64,000 nt of DNA from Leifsonia poae (GCF_020009625.1 NZ_JAIHLP010000002.1:3472001-3536000); one strand, 5' to 3'. Counted from the first letter of the stretch, positions 33,366-41,842 are shown. Translations and numbers: made by a program. The notes: generated by a model not told the origin, from the sequence alone.

Positions 33366-33410
33366 GCCCCAGTTGCAGCAACGGACGACGAGCCGAGCCG
33401 GGCCGGCGGC

Positions 33411-34112
33411 TCAGATGATATGGATGGTGACGTCGTCTACGAAGAGCAGCAACGCGATGAGCACGGCGAAAGAGCCCGTGGCGGCCAGGAGCCCGGGGTG
33501 GGCCAGCCCGACCACAAGCCGCGACGTGCGCGGGGAGTCGGCGAGGAAGGATTTCGGGATGCGCGTGCGCGTCGGCCGCGCCTGCCAGCCCCGCAGCCGC
33601 GAGAGGAACCAGGCGTAGCGGAAGATCAGCATCAGCCAGAGGAACAGGATGACCACGGGAACGACCTCGACGAGCAGCGAGAGCCCGAGGCCCAGTGTGT
33701 CGATCTCGTTGTTCTTTCCCTCGTTCTGCAACTGCACGGCGATGGCGGAACTCAGGACCACAGAGAGCGTCCACACGACGAAACCGAAGACGTAAGCGGC
33801 GAAGCGGCTGAAGAAGTGGCCGAGAACGGATTCGCTGCGCCTCAGGTGGGAGTGCGGGGTCTGGCTCAGCACTACGACCGTCGCCCCGAATGTCGGCAGC
33901 ACAGCGATGACCACGATGAGGATCCAGGCGAATGCGTGCCAGCTGAAGTGGTCGGCAGGAAGGAGGAGCAGAATCCAGAACAAGGCCCACACCCAGCCGA
34001 CCGTCAGGGCGTGATCGACCAGCCAGTCGGGATGCCGCGATTCGAACCGTGCGGCTGCTTTGACGACCGAGCGGCTCGCGACGAGCTTCTCGACGGGTTG
34101 CTGGTCGTCCAT
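33411..34112 (-). CDS. Hypothetical polytopic membrane protein
   Basis: The 233-aa protein of no family I recognise has five predicted transmembrane segments: DHALTVGWVWALFWILLLL, AFAWILIVVIAVLPTFGAT, FAAYVFGFVVWTLSVVLSSA, VEVVPVVILFLWLMLIFRYA and GLLAATGSFAVLIALLLF. The N-terminus is soluble (MDDQQPVEKLVASRSVVK), and a basic loop (LRGWQARPTRTRIPKSF) precedes the last helix. ATG 34112 is used. It is transcribed toward the GntR operon but 119 nt separate them, and the operon has its own promoter, so a shared role is not implied. Confidence 0.6.
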   Translation of the reverse strand: MDDQQPVEKLVASRSVVKAAARFESRHPDWLVDHALTVGWVWALFWILLLLPADHFSWHAFAWILIVVIAVLPTFGATVVVLSQTPHSHLRRSESVLGHFFSRFAAYVFGFVVWTLSVVLSSAIAVQLQNEGKNNEIDTLGLGLSLLVEVVPVVILFLWLMLIFRYAWFLSRLRGWQARPTRTRIPKSFLADSPRTSRLVVGLAHPGLLAATGSFAVLIALLLFVDDVTIHII

Positions 34113-34134
34113 GTGCTCATGGTAGTGCGGTGGT

Positions 34135-34158
34135 CGCTGCCGCTGCCGCTGCCGCTGC
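34135..34158. repeat. CGCTGC hexamer microsatellite, four copies
   Basis: Four tandem CGCTGC units lie in the divergent spacer between the membrane protein and the amidase, just upstream of the amidase -10 TAGCCT (34173-34178). Copy-number change here could alter spacing of upstream promoter elements. Confidence 0.8.
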
Positions 34159-34184
34159 CGCGGATGCGGGGTTAGCCTCGATTC

Positions 34185-35612
34185 ATGGCCGACCTTCATG
34201 AGCTGACCGCCCTCGCCCTCTGGCAGGAACTCCAGAGCGGACGGGTCTCGCCTCGCGAGCTCGCCGAGCACTACCTCGACCGGATCGAGCGGTCGAATCC
34301 CGAGCTCGGCGCATTCGTCACCGTCACGCGGGAGGCGGCGCTTGCCCGAGCGGACCGGGTGACCGCCGAGGTTCCCAGAACGGCGCCGCTCTGGGGCATG
34401 CCGTTCGGCGACAAAGATCTCTGGATGCGCGCCGGCGTTCCCACCGGCTTCGGCTCGCGCCTCATGGCGGGGTTCGTTCCCGACAGCTCCGACGAGATCG
34501 TCGAAACGCTCGACGCGGCCGGCGGGGTCAGCCTCGGAAAGACCAACGCGCCCGAGTTCGGCCTCCCCGCCTACACTGAGTCGCTCGCAGCGCCGCCGGC
34601 CCGAAACCCGTGGAACCCGGAACTCGGCGCCGGTGGGTCGAGTGGTGGCGCCGCGGTCGCCGTGGCGAGCGGGATGTTGCCCTTCGCGCCCGGGTCAGAC
34701 GGCGGAGGGTCGATCCGTATTCCCGCCGCGGCATGCGGTCTCGTTGGGCTCAAGCCCTCCCGCGGGCTCGTGCCCGCCGGCAGCGGCATCGGCTCCCTCG
34801 CCGGTCTCGTCGTCGATGGCCCGATCGCCCGGACCACCGCCGACGCCGCGCTGCTGCTCGACGGGATGATCGCCAAACGCGACGGCCGCATCAACCACCA
34901 CTACACGCTTCGTGCGCCCTACGACGACGACGGTCCCTTTCTCGGAACCGCGATCCGCGGCGAGGGCCGTTTCCGGCTGGGCGTGATGACGACCTCGGCC
35001 TGGGATGACGCCTACGAGATCGTCGTGTCGCCCGAGGCGCGCGCGGCCCTGGACGTCGCCGTGACGGCGTTCGCCGAACGTGGGCACGGCGTCGAGGAGA
35101 CGGCTCTCGTTCCCGACCCGACGTATGCGCCCGCGTTCCGCACGATCTGGCAGGCGGGCGCGGCGAGCATCCCGGCCGAGGGCGACGCCGAGAACCTGCT
35201 CGAACCGCTCACCCGCTGGCTGATGCACCGTGGTCGAGCACTCTCCGCGCGCGAGCTGAGCGAGGCCCTCTCCGCCCTCAGCGCCTACGAACGCTCGATG
35301 ATCGATCAGCTCTCCTCGTTCGACGCAGTACTGACCCCGGCTCTCGCGCTGACGCCGAGGCCGGTGGGCTGGTTCGACCAGGAGGACGGCGAACGCAACT
35401 TCGAGCAGCAGGTGCAATACACCCCCTTCACGTCGATGCTCAACGTCTCGGGGCTGCCGGCGATCGTGCTCCCGGTCGCGCAGACGATGGACGGGCTGCC
35501 GATGGGCGTGCAGCTGATCGGCCGGCCGGGCGGGGAGCGCACCCTGCTCTCGCTCGCCGCGCAGCTGGAGCGGCGCATCCGCTGGTCGCTGCGCTACCCG
35601 CCCACCTGGTGA
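34185..35612 (+). CDS. Amidase, amidase-signature family
   Basis: The 475-aa enzyme has the Ser-cisSer-Lys triad: Lys77 in PLWGMPFGDKDLW, Ser152 in GAGGSSGGAAVAVA and nucleophile Ser176 in GSDGGGSIRIPAAACGLVGL. It should hydrolyse a carboxamide, but members range from GatA to nitrile-pathway amidases, so the substrate is open. It lacks the full GatA context (no gatB or gatC nearby). The C-terminal GLPAIVLPVAQTMDGLPMGV is a family hallmark. ATG 34185 lies exactly 6 nt after TAGCCT, so the mRNA is probably leaderless. Confidence 0.93.
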   Translation: MADLHELTALALWQELQSGRVSPRELAEHYLDRIERSNPELGAFVTVTREAALARADRVTAEVPRTAPLWGMPFGDKDLWMRAGVPTGFGSRLMAGFVPDSSDEIVETLDAAGGVSLGKTNAPEFGLPAYTESLAAPPARNPWNPELGAGGSSGGAAVAVASGMLPFAPGSDGGGSIRIPAAACGLVGLKPSRGLVPAGSGIGSLAGLVVDGPIARTTADAALLLDGMIAKRDGRINHHYTLRAPYDDDGPFLGTAIRGEGRFRLGVMTTSAWDDAYEIVVSPEARAALDVAVTAFAERGHGVEETALVPDPTYAPAFRTIWQAGAASIPAEGDAENLLEPLTRWLMHRGRALSARELSEALSALSAYERSMIDQLSSFDAVLTPALALTPRPVGWFDQEDGERNFEQQVQYTPFTSMLNVSGLPAIVLPVAQTMDGLPMGVQLIGRPGGERTLLSLAAQLERRIRWSLRYPPTW

Positions 35613-35766
35613 CGCAGGGTTGCGGGTGCTCTCGAGAGGCACGCATCCGTCACCAGTTCGCCCATCAGCACGGGCTCGATCGCCGCGAACTCCCCGCGGA
35701 CGGCCGCCAGACGATCCGCGGACCGTTTCCCCTCACCCGGTCAGCGTAAAGACGCCTCGCCGATTC

Positions 35767-35796
35767 GCGCCCGGCCGCGGCTAGCGCCCGGCCGCG
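35767..35796. repeat. 17-nt-period direct repeat flanking the ggt stop codon
   Basis: GCGCCCGGCCGCG occurs at 35767-35779 and 35784-35796. The stop codon of the gamma-glutamyltransferase gene (35781-35783, minus strand) lies between and beside the copies, as in two other stop-spanning duplications in this window. Confidence 0.75.
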
Positions 35797-37589
35797 TATC
35801 CCTGCGCACCACGGGGGTTCGCCGCGGCGGTCAGCACGCCGCGGCGATGGTCGACGCCGACCGAGGAGAGACGACCGAGCGCCCAGTCTCCCGCGCGGGT
35901 GATGACATGCCCGCGCTCTTCCAGGTCGGCGATCACCGCGTCGCCGAGGCGATCCTCGACGACGGCGCCCGCCGGCTCCCAGGTGCGCGGCCAGAAAGAA
36001 CCAGGGACGGACGTGCTATGCAGGGCCGGTGCGTCCACGGCCTGCTGGGGCGTGTATCCGCCGACGATGGTCCGCAACAGGTAGAGCAGCTGCCACTGGT
36101 CCTGCTGGTCGCCTCCGGGCGAGCCCAAGGCCACGACCGGACGGCCGTCCCTCACGACCAACGTCGGCGTGAGCGTCGTCCGGGGGCGTCGGCCCGGCGA
36201 CAGCGTCGACGGCGACCCCTCCTCGAGCCAGGTCATCTGCAGACGAGATCCCAGACAGAATCCGAGCGCGGGAATCGTCGGCGACGACTGCAGCCAGCCG
36301 CCCGACGGGGTGGCCGAGACGATGTTGCCCCAGCGGTCGACGACATCGATGTGGCATGTGTCGCCCCGCGTCTCGCCGCTGGGCCGCACAGCCGGCTCAC
36401 CGGCGATGCCTCGGGCGGAGGCCGCACTTCCGTCGTCGGGAAGGTCGTAGGCAGTGCGAAGCGGCGGCACGAACGGCGTCACCCCTTCGACGGAGCCCGG
36501 CCGGAACTCCGCCGAGGCGCGATCGCCGATGAGGGCGCGGCGCTCGGCGGCGTAGGCCGGAGAGAGCAAGGTGGCGAGAGGAACGTTGCCCTCGCCGTAG
36601 TATGCCTCGCGGTCGGCATATGCCAGCTTCTGCGCCTCCAGGATGGTGTGAGCGCCGACCGCTGTCGACGGATCGAGATGGTCGTCGTCGAAGCCGTCGA
36701 GGATCGCCAGGGTCTGCAGCAGGGCCGGCCCCTGCCCCCACGGGCCGGTCTTCGCGATCGTGTGACCGCGGAACTCCAGGGTCGCGGCCGGCTCGTAGGT
36801 GGCGCTGAACGCCGCGAAGTCGGCGGCTGTGATCACACCGGCATGATCGGTCCCTGTCGAGTGGCGGTGTGGGCGGGAGAGGAACGCGGCAGTCTCGGTG
36901 GCAACGGGACCGGTCTTCCATTCCGTGCGGGCGGCCTCGATCCTGGATGAGCGGTCTGCGGCTCCGGCGCCCGAGTCCACGAGCCGCTCCAACACCGCCG
37001 CGTACGCCGGGTTGGTGACGATCTCGCCGACCTCCGGCAGCCGCCCGTCCGGCAGCCAACGGTCGGCGGAGCTCGGCCAGTGCTCGGTGAACAGGCGCTC
37101 GACGGCGGCGATTGTCGCGCGGACCCGGCCGAGCAACGGGTGCCCGTCGCGGGCGTATCCGATCGCGTATGCGAGCACATCGCCCAGCTCCCACGTGCCG
37201 TGGTCGCGCAGGAGCAGCAGCCACGCGTCCACCGCGCCGGGAACCGCGGCAGCGAGCGCGCCCGATCCGGGAACGAGCTCCAGACCCTCGGCGAGGTAGT
37301 GCTCGCGTGTCGCTCCGGCCGGCGCCGGCCCCTGGCCGGCGAGCACGGTCGGGGTAGGGTCGTCTGCGGTCGCGAAAATGGCGGTCATGTCTCCGCCGGG
37401 CCCGTTCAGGTGCGGCTCCACGACGTGGAGGACGAACGCGGCCGCCGTGACAGCGTCGAACGCGTTGCCGCCCCGTTCGAGAACGGACTGGGAGCACGCG
37501 GTGGCGATCCAATGCGTGGATGCGGACATCCCGAAGGTGCCCTCGAGCGTGGGGCGGGTGGTGAACGGTGACGGCGGCGTGAAACCCAT
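35781..37589 (-). CDS. ggt: Gamma-glutamyltransferase family protein
   Basis: This is an Ntn-hydrolase that self-cleaves into two subunits and transfers or hydrolyses gamma-glutamyl groups (glutathione-like or other amides). The 602-aa precursor has GGNAFDAVTAAAFVLHVVEP and NGPGGDMTAIF early, and the cleavage/nucleophile Thr411 in RGDTCHIDVVDRWGNIVSAT. Later come SGGWLQSSPTIPALGF and GSPGGDQQDQWQLLYLLR. There is no signal peptide, so it looks cytoplasmic, unlike E. coli Ggt. Because actinobacteria use mycothiol rather than glutathione, the natural substrate is uncertain. Confidence 0.9.
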   Translation of the reverse strand: MGFTPPSPFTTRPTLEGTFGMSASTHWIATACSQSVLERGGNAFDAVTAAAFVLHVVEPHLNGPGGDMTAIFATADDPTPTVLAGQGPAPAGATREHYLAEGLELVPGSGALAAAVPGAVDAWLLLLRDHGTWELGDVLAYAIGYARDGHPLLGRVRATIAAVERLFTEHWPSSADRWLPDGRLPEVGEIVTNPAYAAVLERLVDSGAGAADRSSRIEAARTEWKTGPVATETAAFLSRPHRHSTGTDHAGVITAADFAAFSATYEPAATLEFRGHTIAKTGPWGQGPALLQTLAILDGFDDDHLDPSTAVGAHTILEAQKLAYADREAYYGEGNVPLATLLSPAYAAERRALIGDRASAEFRPGSVEGVTPFVPPLRTAYDLPDDGSAASARGIAGEPAVRPSGETRGDTCHIDVVDRWGNIVSATPSGGWLQSSPTIPALGFCLGSRLQMTWLEEGSPSTLSPGRRPRTTLTPTLVVRDGRPVVALGSPGGDQQDQWQLLYLLRTIVGGYTPQQAVDAPALHSTSVPGSFWPRTWEPAGAVVEDRLGDAVIADLEERGHVITRAGDWALGRLSSVGVDHRRGVLTAAANPRGAQGYAAGR

Positions 37590-37639
37590 GCCCGTCAGGC
37601 TAGCGACCTGCCCCCGGGGGCAAGGCCAGCGGGGTCGGG

Positions 37640-38014
37640 CTAGTTGACCGGTCCGGTGTACTTCTCGCCGGGGCCTTTGCCGATCTCGTCGGGGAAAGGC
37701 GACGCCTCGCGGAAGGCGAGCTGCAGGGAGCGCAGCCCGTCGCGCAGGCTGCGGGCGTGTTGATCCCCGAGGTGGGCGGCGCTCGCGGTGACCAGGCCGG
37801 CGAGGGCGTCGATGAGTTTGCGCGCCTCGTCGAGATCGATCTGCGCGGCCGGATCATCGGCCAGCCCGCATTTGACGGCGGCGGCGCTCATCAGGTGCAC
37901 GGCGGTGGTGGTGATGACCTCCACGGCAGGGACCTCGGCGATGTCTCGCGCCGCCGAATCGTACGCCTCTTCGGCGGTCTCGCTGTACACGTGCACCTCG
38001 GGTGTGTCGCTCAC
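37640..38014 (-). CDS. DUF1844 domain-containing protein
   Basis: The 124-aa protein carries the DUF1844 pattern: [40 protein letters not shown] and [16 protein letters not shown]. Function is unknown; these proteins commonly sit next to infC in actinobacteria, as here. It uses GTG 38014 with GAGGA 5 nt upstream; the ATG four bases earlier is out of frame and ends at once. It is divergent from the infC operon, and its start overlaps the infC promoter region. Confidence 0.88.
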   Translation of the reverse strand: MSDTPEVHVYSETAEEAYDSAARDIAEVPAVEVITTTAVHLMSAAAVKCGLADDPAAQIDLDEARKLIDALAGLVTASAAHLGDQHARSLRDGLRSLQLAFREASPFPDEIGKGPGEKYTGPVN

Positions 38015-38024
38015 TGCATTCCTC

Positions 38025-38033
38025 TGTTAGAAT
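38025..38033 (+). promoter_or_regulatory. Extended -10 promoter of the infC operon
   Basis: TGT directly precedes TAGAAT (38028-38033), a near-perfect extended -10. RNA would start near 38040, giving a leader of about 245 nt before infC. No clear -35 is seen. Confidence 0.6.
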
Positions 38034-38042
38034 CGTTCGGGC

Positions 38043-38284
38043 TCCGAAGCGTATGCTTCGGACGAAAGTGGAGATTCCTCCCACCCGCGTTTGACCGCTT
38101 CATTAGGTTACCGGGTTGTTGCACTCCGCCGCCGCGCCGCCAGCGTGGTGGTAGACAGGGTGTGGTACCAGTCCCGCGAAGAGATTCGCGGGAATGCGTT
38201 GGTGCGTGGAAAATCCTCTTTCGCCGTGACCGTCGACCGACGGGAGCGAGGCTCGAAAGCATCGCTAGATCAGAGGAGAAACGC
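38043..38284 (+). promoter_or_regulatory. Long structured 5' leader of infC-rpmI-rplT
   Basis: The untranslated leader begins with a perfect 8-bp hairpin with a 4-nt loop (38043-38062, arms TCCGAAGC and GCTTCGGA) and runs about 240 nt to infC. Leaders of IF3-L35-L20 operons are bound by L20 or control infC in other bacteria. Which element acts here is not known. A 13-codon ORF (38053-38094) is embedded but has no ribosome-binding site. Confidence 0.45.
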
Positions 38285-38941
38285 ATCAGCGATCCCCGTA
38301 CCAATGACCGTATCCGCGTCCCGGAAGTTCGACTTGTCGGCCCTGGCGGAGAGCAGGTCGGCGTCGTCAAAATCGAGGTCGCCCTCCGTCTCGCGCAGGA
38401 AGCAGACCTGGATCTGGTTGAGGTTGCTCCCAACTCCAAGCCGCCTGTCGCGAAGATCATGGACTACGGCAAATTCAAGTACGAGGCTGCGCAGAAGGCG
38501 AAAGAGGCCCGGCGCAACCAGGCGAACACGATTCTCAAAGAGGTTCGTTTCCGCCTCAAAATCGATAAGCACGACTACGAGACCAAGCGCAAGCGCGCCG
38601 AAGGCTTCCTGAAGGCGGGCGACAAGGTCAAAGCCATGATCCTGTTCCGTGGTCGCGAGCAGTCGCGCCCCGACCAGGGCGTGCGCCTGCTGCAGCGATT
38701 CGCTGAAGATGTCGCCGAATTCGGCACCGTGGAATCCACCCCGACCATCGACGGTCGCAACATGGTCATGGTGATCGGCCCGCTGAAGAACAAGTCGGAG
38801 GCCAAAGCCGAGGCCAACGCACAACGTGCCGCCTCCAAGGCGCGGGCCCATGCCCCCGCCGACGAGCCGGTTGCTGCCGCAGACGACTCTGCGCAGAACG
38901 ACGAGAGTTCGCCCGCCCAGGCGACGACCGAGGAGAAATAA
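38285..38941 (+). CDS. infC: Translation initiation factor IF-3 (AUC start)
   Basis: IF-3 binds the 30S subunit, prevents premature subunit joining and checks start-codon identity. The 218-aa protein has the N-domain ([40 protein letters not shown]) and C-domain ([32 protein letters not shown]), then an acidic, Ala-rich tail of about 45 residues usual in actinobacteria. The reading frame has no ATG, GTG or TTG at the conserved start. ATC 38285 follows AGAGGAG by 6 nt and encodes the residue before SDPRTND, so initiation at AUC is likely, allowing classic IF-3 self-control. Confidence 0.92.
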   Translation: MSDPRTNDRIRVPEVRLVGPGGEQVGVVKIEVALRLAQEADLDLVEVAPNSKPPVAKIMDYGKFKYEAAQKAKEARRNQANTILKEVRFRLKIDKHDYETKRKRAEGFLKAGDKVKAMILFRGREQSRPDQGVRLLQRFAEDVAEFGTVESTPTIDGRNMVMVIGPLKNKSEAKAEANAQRAASKARAHAPADEPVAAADDSAQNDESSPAQATTEEK

Positions 38942-39135
38942 TGCCCAAGCAGAAGACCCACTCCGGGGCCAAGAAGCGCTTCAAGATCACCGGCAGCGGC
39001 AAGGTCATGAAGCAGCAGGCCGGCATGCGCCACAACCTGGAGGTCAAGTCCAGCGACCGCAAGCGCCGCCTGAACCAGGAACAGGTCGTTCCCGAGGTGG
39101 ATGCCAAAGTCATCCGCCGCATGCTCGGCAAGTAA
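38941..39135 (+). CDS. rpmI: 50S ribosomal protein L35
   Basis: The 64-aa basic L35 begins [20 protein letters not shown] and ends RRMLGK, the full family length. It is a structural protein of the large subunit. Its ATG shares one base with the infC stop (TAATG), showing tight coupling, and it precedes rplT in the standard infC-rpmI-rplT order. Confidence 0.97.
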   Translation: MPKQKTHSGAKKRFKITGSGKVMKQQAGMRHNLEVKSSDRKRRLNQEQVVPEVDAKVIRRMLGK

Positions 39136-39163
39136 CCCCACCCGACGTAAGGAAGATTGAGAA

Positions 39164-39550
39164 ATGGCAAGAGTAAAAAGGGCGGTCAACGCCCACAAGA
39201 AGCGTCGGGTCATCCTTGAGCGTGCCGAGGGTTACCGCGGCCAGCGGTCGCGCCTGTACCGCAAGGCCAAGGAGCAGGTCACTCACTCGCTGGTCTACAG
39301 CTACCGTGACCGCCGTGCCCGCAAGGGTGACTTCCGTCGCCTGTGGATCCAGCGCATCAACGCCGCGAGCCGCGCGAACGGGCTCACCTACAACCGTCTG
39401 ATCCAGGGTCTGGGTCTTGCCGGTGTCGAGGTCGACCGCCGCATCCTCGCCGAGCTGGCCGTCAACGAGCCCGCCACGTTCGCGGCGCTCGTCCAGACCG
39501 CCAAGAAGGCGCTGCCCGCCGACACCTCGGCCCCGAAGGCTGCTGCCTGA
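39164..39550 (+). CDS. rplT: 50S ribosomal protein L20
   Basis: The 128-aa L20 begins [20 protein letters not shown] and continues [20 protein letters not shown] and [20 protein letters not shown]20 is an early assembly protein of the 50S subunit and in other bacteria represses its own operon through the mRNA. It starts 28 nt after rpmI with AAGGAAG upstream. A strong hairpin follows. Confidence 0.97.
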   Translation: MARVKRAVNAHKKRRVILERAEGYRGQRSRLYRKAKEQVTHSLVYSYRDRRARKGDFRRLWIQRINAASRANGLTYNRLIQGLGLAGVEVDRRILAELAVNEPATFAALVQTAKKALPADTSAPKAAA

Positions 39551-39569
39551 GCTCACTGAGCATGAGCAC

Positions 39570-39612
39570 CACGAAGAGAACCCGGTCGCCCGTCGGCCGG
39601 GTTCTCTTCGTG
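39570..39612 (+). terminator. Terminator of infC-rpmI-rplT
   Basis: A perfect 16-bp stem (39570-39585 with 39597-39612) around an 11-nt loop lies 19 nt past the rplT stop. Confidence 0.85.
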
Positions 39613-39684
39613 TGCGGCCGCCGGCCGCCGCCAGCGCGAGGCGAGATCCGCGGAATCGCGCGGATGCGGCACTAGGCTGGGAGC

Positions 39685-40512
39685 ATGCTCGATAATCCGC
39701 GTTCGCCCCGAGTTCGGGCCGTGGCCAAACTCGCCAAGCGCAGCGCCCGGTCGGAGACCGGGCTTTTTCTTTTGGAGGGTCCGCAGGCCGTCGCCGAGGC
39801 CCTGGCCTTCCGCCCGGAGCTGGTCGTGGAGCTCTATGCGACGCCGACTGCGCTCGAGCGCTACAGCGATATCGCCCAGACGGCGGTCGAGGCCGGCGTC
39901 GATGTCGAATTCGTCACCGAGCAGGTGCTGGAAGTGATGGCCGACACGGTCACACCCCAGGGGTTCGTCTCGGTCTGCCGTCAGTTCCCCACCTCCATCC
40001 GAGACATCTTCTCGGGTGAACCGCGCCTCGTCGCCGTTCTCGAGGAGGTGCGCGACCCCGGCAACGCTGGCACGATCATCCGGGCAGCCGACTCGGCGGG
40101 GGCGGATGCGGTGGTATTAACCGGCCGCACCGTCGACCTGTACAACCCCAAGGTGGTGCGCTCCACCACCGGTTCGCTGTTCCACGTTCCCGTCGCGGTC
40201 GGTGCCACCCTCGACGACGTTGTCGAGCGAGCGCATGCGGCCGGCCTGCAGATCCTCGCCGCCGACATCAAGGGCGAGGACCTTTTGGAGGCCCGCACCG
40301 ACGGTCAGCTGGCGCGCCCGACCGCGTGGGTGTTCGGCAACGAAGCGCGCGGCCTCGCCGACGACATGCTGCAGCTGGTCGACCGTGTGGTCACGGTTCC
40401 CATCTACGGTCGGGCCGAGTCCATGAACCTGGCGACCGCCGCATCCGTCTGCCTTTACGAGTCGGCTTTCGCCCAGCGCTCCGCCCCCGCCTCGCCTCTC
40501 CCCGCCCTCTGA
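39685..40512 (+). CDS. SpoU/TrmH-family RNA 2'-O-methyltransferase
   Basis: The 275-aa protein has an N-terminal substrate-binding domain (about 1-100; RSARSETGLFLLEGPQAVAE) and a C-terminal SPOUT domain. The SPOUT motifs are LEEVRDPGNAGTIIRAADSA (motif 1), VFGNEARGLADDML (motif 2) and VPIYGRAESMNLATAASVCL (motif 3, knot with SAM site). It should methylate ribose in rRNA or tRNA; it resembles TsnR/RlmB-type 23S rRNA enzymes. The position between rplT and pheS is conserved in relatives. ATG 39685 is 6 nt after TAGGCT (39673-39678), so it is probably leaderless. Confidence 0.9.
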   Translation: MLDNPRSPRVRAVAKLAKRSARSETGLFLLEGPQAVAEALAFRPELVVELYATPTALERYSDIAQTAVEAGVDVEFVTEQVLEVMADTVTPQGFVSVCRQFPTSIRDIFSGEPRLVAVLEEVRDPGNAGTIIRAADSAGADAVVLTGRTVDLYNPKVVRSTTGSLFHVPVAVGATLDDVVERAHAAGLQILAADIKGEDLLEARTDGQLARPTAWVFGNEARGLADDMLQLVDRVVTVPIYGRAESMNLATAASVCLYESAFAQRSAPASPLPAL

Positions 40513-40520
40513 CCGAACCA

Positions 40521-40557
40521 GCCGAGTCCACGAATGGTTCGTGTACTCGGCGGTTTT
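40521..40557 (+). terminator. Terminator after the SpoU methyltransferase
   Basis: GCCGAGT-C-CACGAA pairs with TTCGTG-T-ACTCGGC around TGG (one C-T mismatch) and is followed by GGTTTT, giving an intrinsic-type terminator with a short T-run. Confidence 0.75.
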
Positions 40558-40597
40558 CGCGCGAGTTCGGGTGGACTCGCGGGGTACTTTTCGCGGG

Positions 40598-40653
40598 GTC
40601 GGGCGAGTGGGGTCGGGCGAGTGGGGTCGGGCGAGTGGGGTCGGGCGAGTGGG
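40598..40653. repeat. Four perfect 14-nt tandem repeats
   Basis: GTCGGGCGAGTGGG is repeated four times without error (40598, 40612, 40626, 40640) in the spacer between convergent genes. It is likely slippage-prone and G-rich on the plus strand. No coding role is seen. Confidence 0.92.
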
Positions 40654-40696
40654 GCGGGCGCGCGAGAGAGGGTGCGGGTCGAGGGCGCGGGGCGAG

Positions 40697-41158
40697 TCAG
40701 GGGAGTTGGACGGCCAGGGCGACGGTGAAGCACACGAATGTCACGATCGCGGCCGAGGAGCGGAAGACGTCGATGGTCTGCCACCGGCGCACGACTGCTT
40801 TCCAGTCGGCGGGCGGGGCGTCGGCATCCCAGTCGTTGACCTTCATGTTGATCGGCACGGTTCCGAGGAACGAGAACAGAACGAATGCGACGAGGGCGGC
40901 CATGCCGGCCCAGCGCCAGAGCAGCCCGTCGCCCGTTCCAGCCGTGATCAGAGTGGCGGCGGCGGCCAGCACGGTCGGAACCATGATGATCGGCACCACG
41001 ACTTTCAGTCGTTTGACGAGGGCTACGCGGGCGAGGATGTGCGCCCGATCTTCGAGCGCGGTGAGCGCGGGCTGCACGCCGTAGCGCACGATCAGCTCTT
41101 CGCCGGCGAGGAGGCCTGCGAGCACCAGAGCGACAGCTTCGATGATGACGATCCCCAT
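40697..41158 (-). CDS. DUF1772 (anthrone oxygenase-like) membrane protein
   Basis: The 153-aa protein has four hydrophobic segments (IIEAVALVLAGLLAGEELIV, VVVPIIMVPTVLAAAATLIT, WAGMAALVAFVLFSFLGTVP, SSAAIVTFVCFTVALAVQL) and the family motif TVPINMKVNDWDAD before a W-x-R helix (WKAVVRRWQTIDVFR). DUF1772 proteins include anthrone oxygenases and unknown bacterial membrane proteins. ATG 41158 has AAGGA 8 nt upstream. The divergent TetR gene next door very likely controls it through the shared 89-nt spacer. Confidence 0.78.
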   Translation of the reverse strand: MGIVIIEAVALVLAGLLAGEELIVRYGVQPALTALEDRAHILARVALVKRLKVVVPIIMVPTVLAAAATLITAGTGDGLLWRWAGMAALVAFVLFSFLGTVPINMKVNDWDADAPPADWKAVVRRWQTIDVFRSSAAIVTFVCFTVALAVQLP

Positions 41159-41174
41159 GGGGTGTTCCTTTCCT

Positions 41175-41189
41175 GTCACCCGAGGTGAC
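41175..41189 (-). promoter_or_regulatory. Inverted repeat in the DUF1772 leader
   Basis: GTCACC and GGTGAC are perfect arms around CGA, 16 nt upstream of the DUF1772 start. It may be a second regulator site or a small mRNA hairpin near the ribosome-binding site. Confidence 0.4.
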
Positions 41190-41212
41190 CGCCGGCCAGA
41201 TCGCTAGCCTAC

Positions 41213-41226
41213 CTAACGGTAGTTAG
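41213..41226. promoter_or_regulatory. Candidate TetR operator
   Basis: CTAAC and GTTAG are perfect inverted arms around GGTA in the divergent spacer, 21 nt before the tetR ATG. It lies just upstream of the tetR -10 TAGACT (41236-41241). CTACC/GGTAG at 41209-41222 gives an overlapping second symmetry. Confidence 0.6.
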
Positions 41227-41247
41227 ATTGTCGAATAGACTGGGTGG

Positions 41248-41832
41248 ATGAATGAGACACGGCGGCGTACCGGCGCCGAGACCAAGGCCGAAGCCCAGAT
41301 GGTTGCGCTGACACTCTTCGGCTCGCAGGGGTATGAGGCGACGTCGATGCGTCAGATCGCCGAAGCCCTGGGGATCAACAAGGCATCGCTCTACTACCAC
41401 TTCGCGGGCAAGGAGGAGATCGTGCGCTCGGTCTTCGAGACGCGGGGGTCTGAGGTTCGCGACCTTCTCCACTGGGTCGAGGCGGAGCCGGACGCTCCCG
41501 ACCTGCTGGAGCGTGCGGTGCTGCGGTGGATCGACTCCTTCTCGGTCGACAAGCTGCGTGGCATCCGGTTCGTCAATGCGAACCCGCGACTCCTCGGGGG
41601 CATCGACGGCGCATCCGGAGCCCGGATCGGGGAGGGGCTCGAGGGTGTGGCTGCCGTTCTGACGGTCAGGGAGAGCGACCCTCGACGGGTGCTCCTGGTG
41701 CGGATGGCCTTTCTCAGCATCAATGCCGCGGTTGCGGCGGCGGCCGGCACAGACATCCCCGATGAGGTCATCGTCGTGGCGGCGCGGGATGCGGCGCTGG
41801 CACTCATGGCGAGGCTCACCCAGGAACATTAA
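41248..41832 (+). CDS. TetR-family transcriptional regulator
   Basis: The 194-aa regulator has an N-terminal HTH (about 10-55: AQMVALTLFGSQGYEATSMR, QIAEALGINKASLYYHFAGK) and a helical ligand/dimer domain (about 65-190). It likely represses the divergent DUF1772 gene and itself through the palindrome in the spacer. ATG 41248 lies 6 nt after TAGACT, so its mRNA should be leaderless. The ligand is unknown. Confidence 0.92.
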   Translation: MNETRRRTGAETKAEAQMVALTLFGSQGYEATSMRQIAEALGINKASLYYHFAGKEEIVRSVFETRGSEVRDLLHWVEAEPDAPDLLERAVLRWIDSFSVDKLRGIRFVNANPRLLGGIDGASGARIGEGLEGVAAVLTVRESDPRRVLLVRMAFLSINAAVAAAAGTDIPDEVIVVAARDAALALMARLTQEH

Positions 41833-41842
41833 TTAATCCTGG

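Noticed and set aside
35594..35740. Possible C-terminal remnant of a gene on the minus strand between the amidase and ggt
   Set aside because: The frame has no start codon and only about 45 codons of unrecognised sequence overlapping the amidase end; not enough to call a pseudogene.
38053..38094. 13-codon ORF in the infC leader
   Set aside because: No ribosome-binding site, it starts in the loop of a hairpin, and its codons have no regulatory theme.
40598..40653. CRISPR-like array
   Set aside because: The four 14-nt units are directly adjacent with no spacers, so it is a plain tandem repeat.
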